From the NCBI GenBank assembly GCA_028698395.1, contig JAQVDG010000164.1, positions 1 through 5,502 on the forward strand: a stretch of 5,502 nt of DNA, read 5' to 3'. Under the pieces are notes generated by a model. That model was not told the origin of the DNA and searched no databases. It was given only the letters and a program-made list of their open reading frames with translations. This document shows positions 5,304 through 5,502 of this stretch, one piece after another (position 1 is the first letter of the stretch; every line of letters starts with the position of its first letter). Position numbers and translations under genes: made by a program. The DNA is from Weeksellaceae bacterium (GTDB lineage: Bacteria > Bacteroidota > Bacteroidia > Flavobacteriales > Weeksellaceae).

Positions 5304-5502
5304 ATGACACAGTTACAAATGATTAACAAAACAAAATCTATAGCGCAACAAGACGAAAATGTTTCCGCTGTTTTTATGTATGGTTCATTTACCAAAAACG
5401 AAGGAGACAAATATTCTGATATTGAATTTTACATCTTTTTGAAAAATAAAGAAAATTTCTCGACAGAAAAATGGGTAAACCAAATTCATCCTGTGGCTTT
5501 AT
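5304..5502 (+). CDS. lincosamide nucleotidyltransferase-like protein (Lnu family), 3' end cut off by the window
   Basis: The first 66 codons of a nucleotidyltransferase, starting at ATG 5304; Met6 is a possible alternative start. The pattern MYGSFTKNEGDKYSDIEFYIF contains the nucleotidyltransferase signature G-S-x10-D-x-E, with Gly27-Ser28 (bases 5382-5387), Asp39 and Glu41. The acidic pair should bind the catalytic metals that position the nucleotide. The sequence around this motif and the short N-terminus resemble the Lnu(F)/Lnu(G)/Lnu(H) group, which adenylylates lincomycin and clindamycin; this is from memory of the family. Related lnu genes are known as integron cassettes or in Flavobacteriaceae, which fits the attC-like repeat directly upstream. 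A different aminoglycoside- or unknown-substrate nucleotidyltransferase remains possible because the substrate-binding C-terminal part is outside the window. Resistance itself cannot be concluded. Confidence 0.75.
   Translation, partial: MTQLQMINKTKSIAQQDENVSAVFMYGSFTKNEGDKYSDIEFYIFLKNKENFSTEKWVNQIHPVAL

Overview
The window looks like chromosomal DNA from a Flavobacteriaceae-type Bacteroidota. It is AT-rich. It has promoter blocks matching the Bacteroidetes consensus (TTG, then a spacer, then TAnnTTTG), one protein ends in a type IX secretion (T9SS) sorting domain, and start codons lack strong Shine-Dalgarno sequences. Genus cannot be fixed from the sequence alone.

Layout, left to right: (1) 2-1018, the 3' part of hflX, a conserved housekeeping GTPase that anchors the locus. 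(2) 1019-1384, a junction holding a fragment of a dispersed repeat, a promoter block, and a strong hairpin just before the next gene. (3) 1385-2614, an AAA_14/DUF4143 ATPase. (4) 2615-3364, about 750 bp with no credible gene. It holds a degenerate copy of a roughly 130-bp repeat, a REP/MITE-like element with 26-bp inverted ends, a set of alternative hairpins, and a second near-identical copy of the promoter block. (5) 3365-4144, a secreted protein with a LecA/PA-IL-like domain and a T9SS sorting domain, followed by a hairpin. (6) 4202-5017, a class I SAM-dependent methyltransferase. (7) 5018-5303, a second, better preserved copy of the 130-bp repeat, which folds like an integron attC site. (8) 5304-5502, the 5' end of a lincosamide-nucleotidyltransferase-like (Lnu) gene that runs off the window.

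The accessory genes do not form an obvious pathway. All read in the same direction, they have unrelated functions, and two of the junctions between them carry members of one folded-repeat family (after the ATPase and after the methyltransferase). A 37/39-identical promoter block lies before both the ATPase and the lectin genes. This is the look of a cassette-like or repeat-mediated accessory array inserted downstream of hflX. No integrase or transposase gene is in the window, so the mobilising enzyme, if any, is elsewhere. The attC-like reading is an inference: the outer boxes do not match the canonical integron consensus exactly.
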